DNA of 64,000 bases from an uncultured Bacteroidales bacterium (GTDB lineage: Bacteria > Bacteroidota > Bacteroidia > Bacteroidales > Bacteroidaceae), in NCBI GenBank assembly GCA_902800305.1, contig CADCDP010000004.1:60946-124945 (forward strand), given 5' to 3'. A program made the translations under genes and the position numbers. The notes under the pieces were generated by a model. That model saw only the letters and a list, made by a program, of their open reading frames with translations, did not search any database and had not been told where the DNA came from. Shown piece by piece: positions 19,385 through 27,419 of this stretch (position 1 is its first letter; each line of letters begins with the position of its first letter).

Positions 19385-20602
19385 ATGTATGATGTAAATA
19401 AAATACGGGAGGATTTCCCCATCCTCACTCGGAAAGTATATGGTAAACCTTTGGTCTATTTGGATAATGGAGCTACGACCCAAAAACCGCATTGTGTGGT
19501 GGATGCCATGGTGGATGAATATTACAATGTGAACGCCAATGTGCATCGAGGTGTACACTTCTTGTCACAAAAAGCGACTGACCTGCATGAGGCGAGCCGC
19601 GAGACGGTGCGTCGTTTCCTGAATGCTCGGAGCACAAACGAAATCTTGTTCACGCGGGGTACGACCGAGAGCATCAACCTTTTGGCTTTCTCTTTTGGCG
19701 AGGCTTTCGTGAAGGAGGGTGATGAGCTGGTGGTCAGCGAAATGGAACACCATTCCGACATTGTGCCGTGGCAGATGCTCTGTGAGCGGAAGGGAGCGGT
19801 GCTGCGAGTTATTCCGATGACGGATGAAGGACTGTTGAGGCTGGATGCTTTTGCGGACTTGCTGAACGAGAGGACTCGAATCGTTTGTTGTACGCATGTT
19901 AGTAATGTGTTGGGTACAGTGAACCCCGTAAAGGACATCATTCGTTTGGCGCATGGGCATGGGGTGCCTGTACTGATAGACGGTGCACAGTCAACGCCGC
20001 ATTTCTCGGTGGATGTACAAGACCTTGATTGCGATTTCTTTGCTTTTTCGGGACATAAGGTTTACGGCCCTACAGGAGTGGGTGTGTTGTATGGGAAGGA
20101 AGAGTGGTTGGACAGGTTGCCGCCTTATCAAGGTGGGGGCGAGATGATCAAGAACGTGAGCTTCAAGAAGACGACTTACAATGAACTTCCCTATAAGTTT
20201 GAGGCGGGTACTCCAGATTATATAGCGACTCATGCGCTGGCAAAGGCACTTGACTATGTGTCGAGCATTGGCATGGCGAACATCTATGAGCATGAACAAG
20301 ACTTGACTCGTTATGCCTTGGCGCGGATGCGAGAAGTGGAGGGAATGCGCATTTTCGGGCCAGAAGAGCAACATGATGCGGTAATCAGTTTCTTGGTGGG
20401 CAATATCCATCATCTTGACATGGGCACTTTGCTCGACCGACTGGGGATTGCTGTTCGCACGGGTCATCACTGTGCGGAACCGTTGATGCACCGCCTTGGC
20501 ATCGAGGGCACTGTCCGTGCTTCCTTCGGGCTATACAATACGCGTGAAGAGGTGGACATCCTTGTGGCTGGCATCCAACGTGTGGCACAGATGTTTTTAT
20601 AA
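19385..20602 (+). CDS. sufS: Cysteine desulfurase SufS
   Basis: The start at 19385 (MYDVNKIREDFPILTRKVYG) matches SufS N-termini; the frame is open 49 codons further up but without conserved sequence. The 405-aa protein carries YLDNGATTQKP, NVHRGVHFLSQKAT, the PLP-lysine motif FAFSGHKVYGPTGVGVLYG, and the active-site cysteine in RTGHHCAEPLM. The enzyme takes sulfur from cysteine and hands it to the SufBCD scaffold in the cytosol. It belongs with sufBCD but lies 5.5 kb away, beyond an opposite-strand lyase gene, so it must have its own promoter. A family A repeat follows immediately. Confidence 0.95.
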   Translation: MYDVNKIREDFPILTRKVYGKPLVYLDNGATTQKPHCVVDAMVDEYYNVNANVHRGVHFLSQKATDLHEASRETVRRFLNARSTNEILFTRGTTESINLLAFSFGEAFVKEGDELVVSEMEHHSDIVPWQMLCERKGAVLRVIPMTDEGLLRLDAFADLLNERTRIVCCTHVSNVLGTVNPVKDIIRLAHGHGVPVLIDGAQSTPHFSVDVQDLDCDFFAFSGHKVYGPTGVGVLYGKEEWLDRLPPYQGGGEMIKNVSFKKTTYNELPYKFEAGTPDYIATHALAKALDYVSSIGMANIYEHEQDLTRYALARMREVEGMRIFGPEEQHDAVISFLVGNIHHLDMGTLLDRLGIAVRTGHHCAEPLMHRLGIEGTVRASFGLYNTREEVDILVAGIQRVAQMFL

Positions 20603-20700
20603 AGGTTAAAGTTAAAGGTTTAAAGTTTAAAGACCATGCGGCTCGTTTCCAAACACCGCGTCAGCCTTCTTTAAACTTTAAACCATAAACTTTAAACTTT
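20601..20700. repeat. Palindromic repeat, family A copy 1
   Basis: A 100-bp element with AT-rich inverted arms (TTTAAAGTTTAAAG on the left, CTTTAAACTTTAAA type on the right) around the unique core AGACCATGCGGCTCGTTTCC...GCGTCAGCC. A near-identical element lies at 22457-22555, on the other side of the secreted-protein and peptide pair. The first copy follows sufS and could terminate its transcript. Confidence 0.8.
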
Positions 20701-20814
20701 ATTTAGTGGGTGGAAAAAGAAGCAAAAAAGGACAAAAGAGGAACAAGGTTGAAAAAAAAGGAGGGAAGAGGTGTTTTTTTTTGTTTTTTTCTTTTTTTTT
20801 TGGCTTGACAATAC

Positions 20815-20822
20815 TATCTTTG
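20815..20822 (+). promoter_or_regulatory. -7 element for the secreted protein at 20933
   Basis: TATCTTTG, just after a long T-rich stretch (20770-20800), about 111 nt upstream of the start. A TTGACA-like element sits only 5 nt upstream, too close for sigma-70 spacing. The leader of about 100 nt has no recognisable structure. Confidence 0.5.
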
Positions 20823-20932
20823 CAAGCGATTTGTGTAGGTGTATCCGCGAAGGACGGGTTTGCCTATGACATTGAATGGAAAGATTCATGTATAATATGA
20901 CGAGAATATTAATCATTAAAAACTTAAAGAAT

Positions 20933-22246
20933 ATGAAAAAATTGTTACTAATGTTCGCTTTGTTGCTCGGCGTTGTCGGGGCAAAGGCAGAAAATGTGAT
21001 TCAGGTCATGCCTACAACGATTGTACCAGGATCTGTGCCAGATGACGAAGAGAATTGTTTTGTAGTTAACTTGTACAGTGATGTTCCAATGTCTGCATGC
21101 CAATTTGACATTTATCTTCCTAACGGAATTTCTTTTAATATGGCGGGCATGTATGAAGGTGCAATGTGCCCCACATACAAAAAGGGGAAAAATAATTATG
21201 CATATCATACTTTTGGGTTTAACTCATTAAATGATGAGGAAACTGCAAAAGAGGGTTACACTCACTACCGTATTACATGTGCGGATTATTCTGGTGATGA
21301 AGAAACTAAAGAGGCTCATCTTTTTATTGAAGGAGAGACAGAATTGCTTGTAATTTACTACACAGCTGATGAGACTTTAGCAGAGGGTGTATATCCAGTA
21401 TATGTTACTAATATTGTGATGGATAACGCTGGAACAGGTGAAGGTAAGATAGCAAAATCTGTTTCGAGTACAACTTCATATTTCACTGTAGGTAATCCTT
21501 CTTCTTCTGCTGCCAACCTTCCTTTGGAGGGCTATGTGGCTTCTTTCGTGATGGATGCCCTCGCAGCCGATGAGACGGTGGAAAAACTAGACCTTTCTGC
21601 AGTGACAGGCATTGGTGGTACACTTACCTTGAAGGATGGCGTAGAGTTGGTTCCTCCAACGGAAGAAATCACTATTCCAGAAGTGACTTACACTCGTACT
21701 ACAGGTAATACGTATGGAACTATTTGCTTGCCATACGCTGTGGAGCCAGATGCTACGGTGAAGTACTATGCAGTCGATGGGTTGGCAGATGGCAAACTTT
21801 CGCTGACAGAGCTTGCTAAGGTGGAAGCTGGTACTCCTGCTATCTTCGAGAAACAGAGTGGCGACGGTGTTACGGCTACTGCCACAAACGTTTCCATCCC
21901 TGTGGTTGACTCTCACGTAGCTGGTGCTGATGTTCAGCTGATAGGTACCTATACAAATATAGAGGTGACAGATCCCGATACTTACTACATTAAGAACGAT
22001 AAGTTCTGGTCTATCAATGAGAACTTCTTCATTAAAGCGTATCGTGCTTATTTGAAAGCTACTAGTGCTTCGGCTAAGGTGATTGGCATTGGTGAAGAGG
22101 CTACTGGTATCGACTCTCTTGACGCGTTGACTTCTGGCGAGTACGATGGCATCTACGCTCCTAATGGTGTTCGTACTGACAAACTCCAGAAGGGTGTGAA
22201 CCTCATTAAGACTGGCGACAAGGTAAAGAAAGTTTTTGTTAAATAA
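20933..22246 (+). CDS. Secreted protein with cohesin-like N-terminal domain and sorting-type tail
   Basis: The start at 20933 gives a signal peptide (MKKLLLMFALLLGVVGAKA); the frame is open 19 codons upstream without coding signal. Residues about 20-200 (VVNLYSDVPMSACQFDIYLPNG, LLVIYYTADETLAEGVYPVYVTNIVM) resemble a cohesin-like beta-sandwich that follows a secretion signal in many Bacteroidales proteins. The middle holds a beta-rich block (ITIPEVTYTRTTGNTYGTICLPY). The C-terminus, IYAPNGVRTDKLQKGVNLIK, is a second variant of the sorting-type tail. The function is unknown. It pairs with a small peptide gene 17-23 nt downstream. Confidence 0.65.
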   Translation: MKKLLLMFALLLGVVGAKAENVIQVMPTTIVPGSVPDDEENCFVVNLYSDVPMSACQFDIYLPNGISFNMAGMYEGAMCPTYKKGKNNYAYHTFGFNSLNDEETAKEGYTHYRITCADYSGDEETKEAHLFIEGETELLVIYYTADETLAEGVYPVYVTNIVMDNAGTGEGKIAKSVSSTTSYFTVGNPSSSAANLPLEGYVASFVMDALAADETVEKLDLSAVTGIGGTLTLKDGVELVPPTEEITIPEVTYTRTTGNTYGTICLPYAVEPDATVKYYAVDGLADGKLSLTELAKVEAGTPAIFEKQSGDGVTATATNVSIPVVDSHVAGADVQLIGTYTNIEVTDPDTYYIKNDKFWSINENFFIKAYRAYLKATSASAKVIGIGEEATGIDSLDALTSGEYDGIYAPNGVRTDKLQKGVNLIKTGDKVKKVFVK

Positions 22247-22269
22247 AAAAGAATAAAAGAGAAATGAAC

Positions 22270-22434
22270 ATGAAAAAAGAATATATCGTACCAGCACTGA
22301 TACTTCATACAATTGAAGCAGAAGCTGAAATGTTGATTATTGTGAGTGGTGGACAAGGCGAGAAGGGTGCCGAGGGTGATGTAAAGCCTATAGCTCCAGA
22401 AAACTCAGAAGCCGAATATGGCAATCTTTGGTAA
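22270..22434 (+). CDS. Small MKKEY peptide (54 aa), copy 2
   Basis: The sequence starts MKKEYIVPALILHTIEAEAE, continues MLIIVSGGQGEKGAEG and ends EYGNLW. A second in-frame ATG sits 6 nt upstream (22264). It begins 17-23 nt after the stop of the secreted-protein gene. Like copy 1 at 14060-14248 it has the MKKEY..P start, an EAEML block around residue 20 and a terminal Trp. A Gly-Gly pair (VSGGQ) follows the conserved N-terminus, reminiscent of double-glycine leaders, but copy 1 has no such pair. The function is unknown. Confidence 0.65.
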   Translation: MKKEYIVPALILHTIEAEAEMLIIVSGGQGEKGAEGDVKPIAPENSEAEYGNLW

Positions 22435-22456
22435 GTAAGAAATCTCTCAGTGAAAT

Positions 22457-22555
22457 AAAGTTTAAAGTTTAGAGTTTAAAGTTTAAAGACCATGCGGCTT
22501 GTTTCCTAACATTGCGTCAGCCTCTTTAAACTTTAAACTCTAAACTTTAAACTTT
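22457..22555. repeat. Palindromic repeat, family A copy 2
   Basis: Nearly identical to 20601-20700: arms of TTTAAAGTTTAAAG type and the core AGACCATGCGGCTTGTTTCC...GCGTCAGCC, in the same orientation. It directly precedes the hisS -7 element. The two copies bracket the secreted-protein and peptide pair. Confidence 0.8.
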
Positions 22556-22558
22556 ATA

Positions 22559-22566
22559 TAACTTTG
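22559..22566 (+). promoter_or_regulatory. -7 element for hisS
   Basis: TAACTTTG, 28 nt upstream of the hisS start at 22594; the -33 region falls within the right arm of the family A repeat. Confidence 0.55.
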
Positions 22567-22593
22567 CATTCCGAAAACAAAAACTCAAGAACA

Positions 22594-23949
22594 ATGGCAC
22601 AAAAACCAAGCATTCCAAAGGGTACGCGCGATTTCTCACCCGTAGAGATGGCCAAGCGTAACTACATATTCAACACCATCCGAGAGGTTTACGCACTCTA
22701 TGGCTTTCAGCAGATAGAGACTCCTGCCATGGAGAACCTTTCGACACTAATGGGAAAGTATGGCGAAGAGGGCGACAAACTGCTCTTCAAGATTCTCAAT
22801 TCAGGCGACTTCCTGCACGGCATGACTGCTGACGAAGTGGCCAACACCAGCACCTTGAAGCTGGCCAGCAAGTTCTGCGAAAAAGGTCTGCGCTATGACT
22901 TGACTGTCCCGTTTGCCCGCTATGTTGTTCAGCATCGCGAGGAATTGGCTTTGCCCTTCAAGCGTTACCAGATTCAGCCCGTTTGGCGTGCAGACCGTCC
23001 CCAGAAAGGTCGTTACAGAGAGTTCTACCAGTGTGATGCCGATGTGGTGGGCAGCGAGTCGTTGCTCAACGAGGTGGAGCTGATGCAGATAGTAGATACT
23101 GTATTTACACGTTTTGGGGTGCGTGTGTGCATCAAGATTAACAACCGCAAGATTCTTACGGGCATCGCCGAGATGATAGGTCAGGCCGATAAAATAGTGG
23201 ACATCACTGTGGCTATCGACAAACTGGACAAGATAGGCTTAGAGGCGGTCAATGCTGAACTGGCAGAGGATGGCATCCCTGCTGAGGCCATCGAGCGTTT
23301 GCAACCCATCATCCAGCTTTCAGGCACGAATGCAGAAAAACTGGCGACCATGAAGGAGGTGCTGGCTGAAAGCGAAGTAGGTTTGAAAGGCGTGGCAGAA
23401 GTGGAGTACATATTGAGCAAGTTGCAGTCGCTCCACAATGCGATAGAACTGGATTTGACGCTGGCTCGTGGCCTAAATTACTACACGGGTGCCATCTTCG
23501 AGGTAAAGGCACTTGATGTGCAGATTGGTTCCATTACGGGCGGTGGTCGCTACGACAATCTGACGGGCATCTTCGGAATGCCAGGACTGAGTGGAGTGGG
23601 CATTTCGTTCGGTGCTGACCGCATTTTCGACGTTCTCAACCAGCTCGACCTTTATCCCAAGGAAGCGGTCAACGCCACTCAGCTCTTGTTTGTCAACTTT
23701 GGCGAGGCAGAGGCCGATTTTTGTCTGCCTGTTTTAGCGAAGGTTCGTGCCGCTGGCATCAGGGCTGAAATCTATCCTGATGCTGCCAAAATGAAGAAGC
23801 AGATGAGCTATGCCAATGCGAAGGGCATCCCCTTTGTGGCTATTGTGGGCGAAAGCGAGATGGCTGAGGGCAAGCTGAACTTGAAGAACATGACCACGGG
23901 TGAGCAGAACATGGTGACACCCGACCAACTTCTTGAGTACATCAAGTGA
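22594..23949 (+). CDS. hisS: Histidine-tRNA ligase
   Basis: The start at 22594 ([22 protein letters not shown]) matches HisRS; upstream in-frame codons are not conserved. The 451-aa protein carries motif 1, motif 2 ([10 protein letters not shown] following [16 protein letters not shown]), the HisA signature [15 protein letters not shown] and the HisB region [13 protein letters not shown], plus an anticodon-binding domain at the C-terminus. It attaches histidine to tRNA-His in the cytosol. A strong hairpin terminator follows. Confidence 0.97.
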   Translation: MAQKPSIPKGTRDFSPVEMAKRNYIFNTIREVYALYGFQQIETPAMENLSTLMGKYGEEGDKLLFKILNSGDFLHGMTADEVANTSTLKLASKFCEKGLRYDLTVPFARYVVQHREELALPFKRYQIQPVWRADRPQKGRYREFYQCDADVVGSESLLNEVELMQIVDTVFTRFGVRVCIKINNRKILTGIAEMIGQADKIVDITVAIDKLDKIGLEAVNAELAEDGIPAEAIERLQPIIQLSGTNAEKLATMKEVLAESEVGLKGVAEVEYILSKLQSLHNAIELDLTLARGLNYYTGAIFEVKALDVQIGSITGGGRYDNLTGIFGMPGLSGVGISFGADRIFDVLNQLDLYPKEAVNATQLLFVNFGEAEADFCLPVLAKVRAAGIRAEIYPDAAKMKKQMSYANAKGIPFVAIVGESEMAEGKLNLKNMTTGEQNMVTPDQLLEYIK

Positions 23950-23987
23950 TGCAAGCTCTCCTCCCAAGATAACTTGCCGACACGAAA

Positions 23988-24022
23988 AAGGGGATGCATT
24001 GGTCTTTCCAGTGCATCCCCTT
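23988..24022. terminator. Bidirectional hairpin terminator between hisS and the response regulator
   Basis: AAGGGGATGCA pairs with TGCATCCCCTT around a 13-nt loop. Convergent genes end on both sides, and the A-rich flank on the left and T-rich flank on the right suit termination in both directions. Confidence 0.8.
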
Positions 24023-24046
24023 GCTTTTGCTTTTTCAGGTTTCTTC

Positions 24047-24475
24047 TTATGCCTTTAATTGTCTTCTGGCTTCTTGCAGGTTGATTTGTGTAGTCACACT
24101 CCTGAGAAGCTTTTCCATGATGATGGGCTTGTTGATGAAGTCGTTGGCACCCAGTTGGAAGCCCTTCGAGATGTCCTGCTCCGAGTTGAGGGCAGAGAGG
24201 ATGATGATGGGCAGGTCTTTGGTGTCGTCGGAAGCTCTGAGGCGTCTGATTACCTCAAACCCGTCAATTCCTGGCATCATAAGGTCAAGCAGGATTAAGT
24301 CTGGCTTCTTCTGTGCGATAGCATCCAGCGCTGCTTGGCCACCGTTGGCTGTACGAATCTCAAATGTGTATTGAGAAAGCATCTTCTTAATAAGAAGGAT
24401 GTTGAGTGGAACGTCGTCTACTATTAAGACGGAAAGGCTATCAACATCAATACCTGGTGTGATGTAGTTGTTCAT
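24047..24475 (-). CDS. Receiver-only response regulator
   Basis: A 142-aa single-domain CheY-like protein: acidic pair in VLIVDDVPLN, phosphoacceptor Asp in LILLDLMMPGIDGFEVIRRL, the Thr/Ser switch position in PIIILSALN, and the conserved Lys in FINKPI. No output domain or kinase is present. It lies 41 nt downstream of a zinc-ribbon protein on the same strand, so the two are probably co-transcribed. It probably acts as a phosphorylation-switched partner of another protein. Confidence 0.85.
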   Translation of the reverse strand: MNNYITPGIDVDSLSVLIVDDVPLNILLIKKMLSQYTFEIRTANGGQAALDAIAQKKPDLILLDLMMPGIDGFEVIRRLRASDDTKDLPIIILSALNSEQDISKGFQLGANDFINKPIIMEKLLRSVTTQINLQEARRQLKA

Positions 24476-24516
24476 ATTAGTATGTTTTTGTTTTTTTTAC
24501 TTGCTGAAATTTTTAC

Positions 24517-25995
24517 TTATACGTTATGCGCTCTTGGAAGTTCTGGTTTCTGGCCGACCATCGCAGGATTGTAGGCCACCGTGTCATCTGGGCTGCTTGA
24601 CACATAGTCCATCTCCTTGATGAAGTCGTCGATGGTGGACTGGTTTCCTTGCAGCTTCATGTAGGTGGTGCAAATCTTTTCGCCCGGATTGAGGATAGGC
24701 AGTGTGGCGCGTATCGTTTCCGAGAGCATGACTTGGAAGTTGATGATGCCCTCTTCCGTGTCGCCCGTGTAGTTGCGGATGATGGAGCTGACGTAGGTGA
24801 TGTTGTTGGCAGCAGACACTTTATTGCTGGGGAAGTACAAGCAGGCCAACTCGATACCCTCTGGTCGTATAGGCATGGTCTCCTCGTTCTCGTTGAGAAT
24901 CCATATTTTGCCCACCAGCAAGTCGCCCTTGATATTGCCGCTGAATTTCTGTTCGGCCAACAGGCGAATACGGTTGACAAAGCGGTTATATTCCACGTAG
25001 TTGTCATAGAACTCCGTGTAGATGGTGAACCCGATGTTGGGCGAGATGATGGACTGCTTCCCTTCCGATGTGATTTCGTAGATGTTGAAGTCTTGTGGAA
25101 TCAGTTCGTCGGCATCGCTTGTCTGGTGGTGGCAGCTTGTGCATATCGTCTTTATCTTAGGCTCAATGAAGGTGTTGCCGCAAGTGTTGCAAGTGTGCAC
25201 CGTGGCTGGACGGTCGAAGTCCACACCGATGTGTCGCAGAATCTTGTGGCACTTAGGGCAACGGAGCTGTCCGCCGAAGTTGTAGGTATGCTCTGGCGAT
25301 ACGTTGGCACAACGGAAGTGGTGGATGACCTCTTCTATCTTGATGGACGACTGACCGCACTTCGGACAGCTGTGGATGTAGAGCATGTGCGAATGCAGAC
25401 ACTTCGGACAGAGGTACACCTTGTTGACAAACTTGGAGGTGCGGAACAAACCTTTCTCTGTCATCGACTGCATAAATACGAAATACTCGCTCAATTCGTA
25501 ATGTCCCAGACGATAGAACAGGTCGAACACAGGGATGACATATCCCGTCGATGCCGACACGTCCAATTTCGGCTCAAGTATCGTTTTCCTGCGTGAAATC
25601 AAGAATCGTGTGAGCCTGATGAAGAACTGGTTAGACGACAGAATCGGGTCTTCCTGTGCATTGAGACCCAACTGTGTGTTATAAGCAATGATGTTCTCAA
25701 TCTGCGTCATCACCTCCATGTCGTTCCAGTCGTCTGCATAGCCGTCGATAATCTCGCCATAGTTTCCCATCTTTCCTTTCAGGGAACTCGATACGAAAAG
25801 AGGCTTGTAGCAACACTTGGTCGATGTCACAGGGTTGATGCTGTTGAGAATAGTCTTAGCCTCTTCGGCCGATTCATTGGCAATGAACACGACATCGAAG
25901 AGATACTCTGGGAAGTCGGGACTCTCGTCGAGCGCAAAAGGGCTGTCGAGCAAAAGCACCCGTCTGTCTCCATCGTTGTTTTGAATGGTTATCAT
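24517..25995 (-). CDS. Multi-zinc-ribbon protein, probably TackOD1 type
   Basis: A 492-aa soluble protein. Residues about 195-300 contain a run of Cys pairs: LCPKCLHSH, SCPKCGQSS, RCPKCHKI, HTCNTCGNTF, TICTSCHHQ, consistent with tandem zinc ribbons of the TackOD1 type found in bacterial signalling proteins. The N-terminal 190 residues include a receiver-like alpha/beta pattern (VVFIANESAEEAKTIL) but lack a clear phosphoacceptor; the C-terminal 190 residues resemble a degenerate GGDEF-type fold (FVNRIRLLAEQKF, GDLLVGKIWI). Family assignment is moderate. Pairing with a lone receiver suggests a signalling complex. Confidence 0.55.
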   Translation of the reverse strand: MITIQNNDGDRRVLLLDSPFALDESPDFPEYLFDVVFIANESAEEAKTILNSINPVTSTKCCYKPLFVSSSLKGKMGNYGEIIDGYADDWNDMEVMTQIENIIAYNTQLGLNAQEDPILSSNQFFIRLTRFLISRRKTILEPKLDVSASTGYVIPVFDLFYRLGHYELSEYFVFMQSMTEKGLFRTSKFVNKVYLCPKCLHSHMLYIHSCPKCGQSSIKIEEVIHHFRCANVSPEHTYNFGGQLRCPKCHKILRHIGVDFDRPATVHTCNTCGNTFIEPKIKTICTSCHHQTSDADELIPQDFNIYEITSEGKQSIISPNIGFTIYTEFYDNYVEYNRFVNRIRLLAEQKFSGNIKGDLLVGKIWILNENEETMPIRPEGIELACLYFPSNKVSAANNITYVSSIIRNYTGDTEEGIINFQVMLSETIRATLPILNPGEKICTTYMKLQGNQSTIDDFIKEMDYVSSSPDDTVAYNPAMVGQKPELPRAHNV

Positions 25996-26066
25996 ATATA
26001 GTAGATATATAAAAGATTACTGCTTCTTGGTGAACAAACCATACACGGATTTGCACACTCGATTGC

Positions 26067-26074
26067 AAATTTAT
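26067..26074 (-). promoter_or_regulatory. -7 element for the zinc-ribbon/response-regulator pair
   Basis: TAAATTTG on the minus strand, about 72 nt upstream of the start at 25995, fits the TAnnTTTG consensus. Confidence 0.5.
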
Positions 26075-26163
26075 GATAATTTTTTCTAAATAGAAACCTT
26101 CTTTGGATTTTTTTTAGCTAAAAGTGCTTTTTTCGTCGTTTTATGTAGCTATATGCTCTTTTT

Positions 26164-26745
26164 TTAGTCAAGATAGCCTGTTTTTTTCAGTTCTTTAGCC
26201 ACCAAGTCACACTCGTCCCACCACGCTTGTCCGAACCGCCGGATGAGGGGTTCTTTCAGAAATTGGTAAACGGGCAACTGGAGCTTTTTCCCCAACTCCC
26301 GCGCTGGTTCACAGATGCTCCATTTATGCACATTCACGGCTGTCACACCTCCTATGTTGGAAAGACGTACGGGGTAGAGCGCACAGGAGATGGGTTTCTG
26401 CCACTTCAGTTTCCCCTCCCGATAAGCCGAGTCGATGGCACAAAGGGCGCACTCCCCACTATGCTTCACAAACACGCAGTCTTTCCCCTCTATAATTTGG
26501 GTGACCAGTTCGCCGTCCTTGTCGGGATAAACTACCCCCTCCTGGTCAATCAGCCGTTGTGCTTGGGGCGAAAGGTCGTCCCACACCACGTCGAGAGCAT
26601 CCTCCAGCTCTCCCACCTCTTCCATATTGACAGGTGCGCCTGCATCCCCTTCCACACAACACATACCTTGGCACTGCTCGATGTCGCAGCAGAAAAAGAC
26701 TTTAAAGAGGTCCAATGAAACGAGTGTATTCAGAATTTCTATCAT
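26164..26745 (-). CDS. DUF3109 family protein
   Basis: A 193-aa Cys-rich protein: CCDIEQCQGMCCVEGDAGAP at the N-terminus, then DCVFV, GECALCAIDSAYREG and ISCALYPVRL. These match the DUF3109 family, probably a metal- or Fe-S-binding protein of unknown function common in Bacteroidetes. The start overlaps the stop of the upstream gene by 4 nt (ATGA), so translation is coupled. Confidence 0.85.
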   Translation of the reverse strand: MIEILNTLVSLDLFKVFFCCDIEQCQGMCCVEGDAGAPVNMEEVGELEDALDVVWDDLSPQAQRLIDQEGVVYPDKDGELVTQIIEGKDCVFVKHSGECALCAIDSAYREGKLKWQKPISCALYPVRLSNIGGVTAVNVHKWSICEPARELGKKLQLPVYQFLKEPLIRRFGQAWWDECDLVAKELKKTGYLD

Positions 26746-27407
26746 TCGAGTAACTTTTTAATTTGTTTATCTGTAGCTTCGGGCAAAATCTCCTTAAAGT
26801 GCGTCCAGAGGCGGGCATACGATTCTTCGGGCGAACGGTCAGTTCTGCAAGAATCAAGTCCCAACAGCTGTTCGGGTGTGGTGAGCAGCGACCAGCCCCA
26901 TCCGTATTCATGATTATGTTTATCAATCGGATAAACGAAATCCTCCGTCACGATGTAGCACCCCATTTGCAGACGAGTGATGTAGCCGTCGAACTTGCTG
27001 CGCATCTTCGTTCCCATAAATCCACAAGCGGCACGAAGTTCCCGTGTGATGAGGCTGCCATGCGCTTGCAATGTAATGAGAATCGCCTCTTCGATGCTTC
27101 CCTCCTTGGGCACGGGGTGGATGCTGCGGCGGTAGTTGAAGAAGTCTGGCCACCACTCACGACTGATGAATCCTGCCTTCTTGTCGAAAAACTTCCCATA
27201 CACACAACTGCCATCCGTCACGATAGGCCCTTTCCACTTCCACAGCGGCCAATCCCATCCACCATCGGGGAACACCACATAGCGGCAGTCCTCATCCACC
27301 ACTTCTTCCGCCGAAAATCCCTCCACACCACTGCTCAGCAGGGGCAGGAAGCCTGTTTTTCTAATATATTCCGCCAGTTGAGCGGCATTGTAAATACCCT
27401 TGTCCAT
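26742..27407 (-). CDS. AlkZ-related winged-helix protein
   Basis: A 221-aa protein with an aromatic N-terminal half (DGGWDWPLWKWKGPIV, FISREWWPDFFNYRRS) and a helical segment resembling a winged helix (EEAILITLQAHGSLITRELRAACGF). It resembles the short AlkZ-related proteins of Bacteroidales, which share a region with the AlkZ/YcaQ DNA glycosylases. It lacks most of the HTH_42 domain, so glycosylase activity is uncertain. It lies 12 nt after ribF and overlaps the DUF3109 gene. Confidence 0.5.
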   Translation of the reverse strand: MDKGIYNAAQLAEYIRKTGFLPLLSSGVEGFSAEEVVDEDCRYVVFPDGGWDWPLWKWKGPIVTDGSCVYGKFFDKKAGFISREWWPDFFNYRRSIHPVPKEGSIEEAILITLQAHGSLITRELRAACGFMGTKMRSKFDGYITRLQMGCYIVTEDFVYPIDKHNHEYGWGWSLLTTPEQLLGLDSCRTDRSPEESYARLWTHFKEILPEATDKQIKKLLE

Positions 27408-27419
27408 GTAGTTTCGTTT

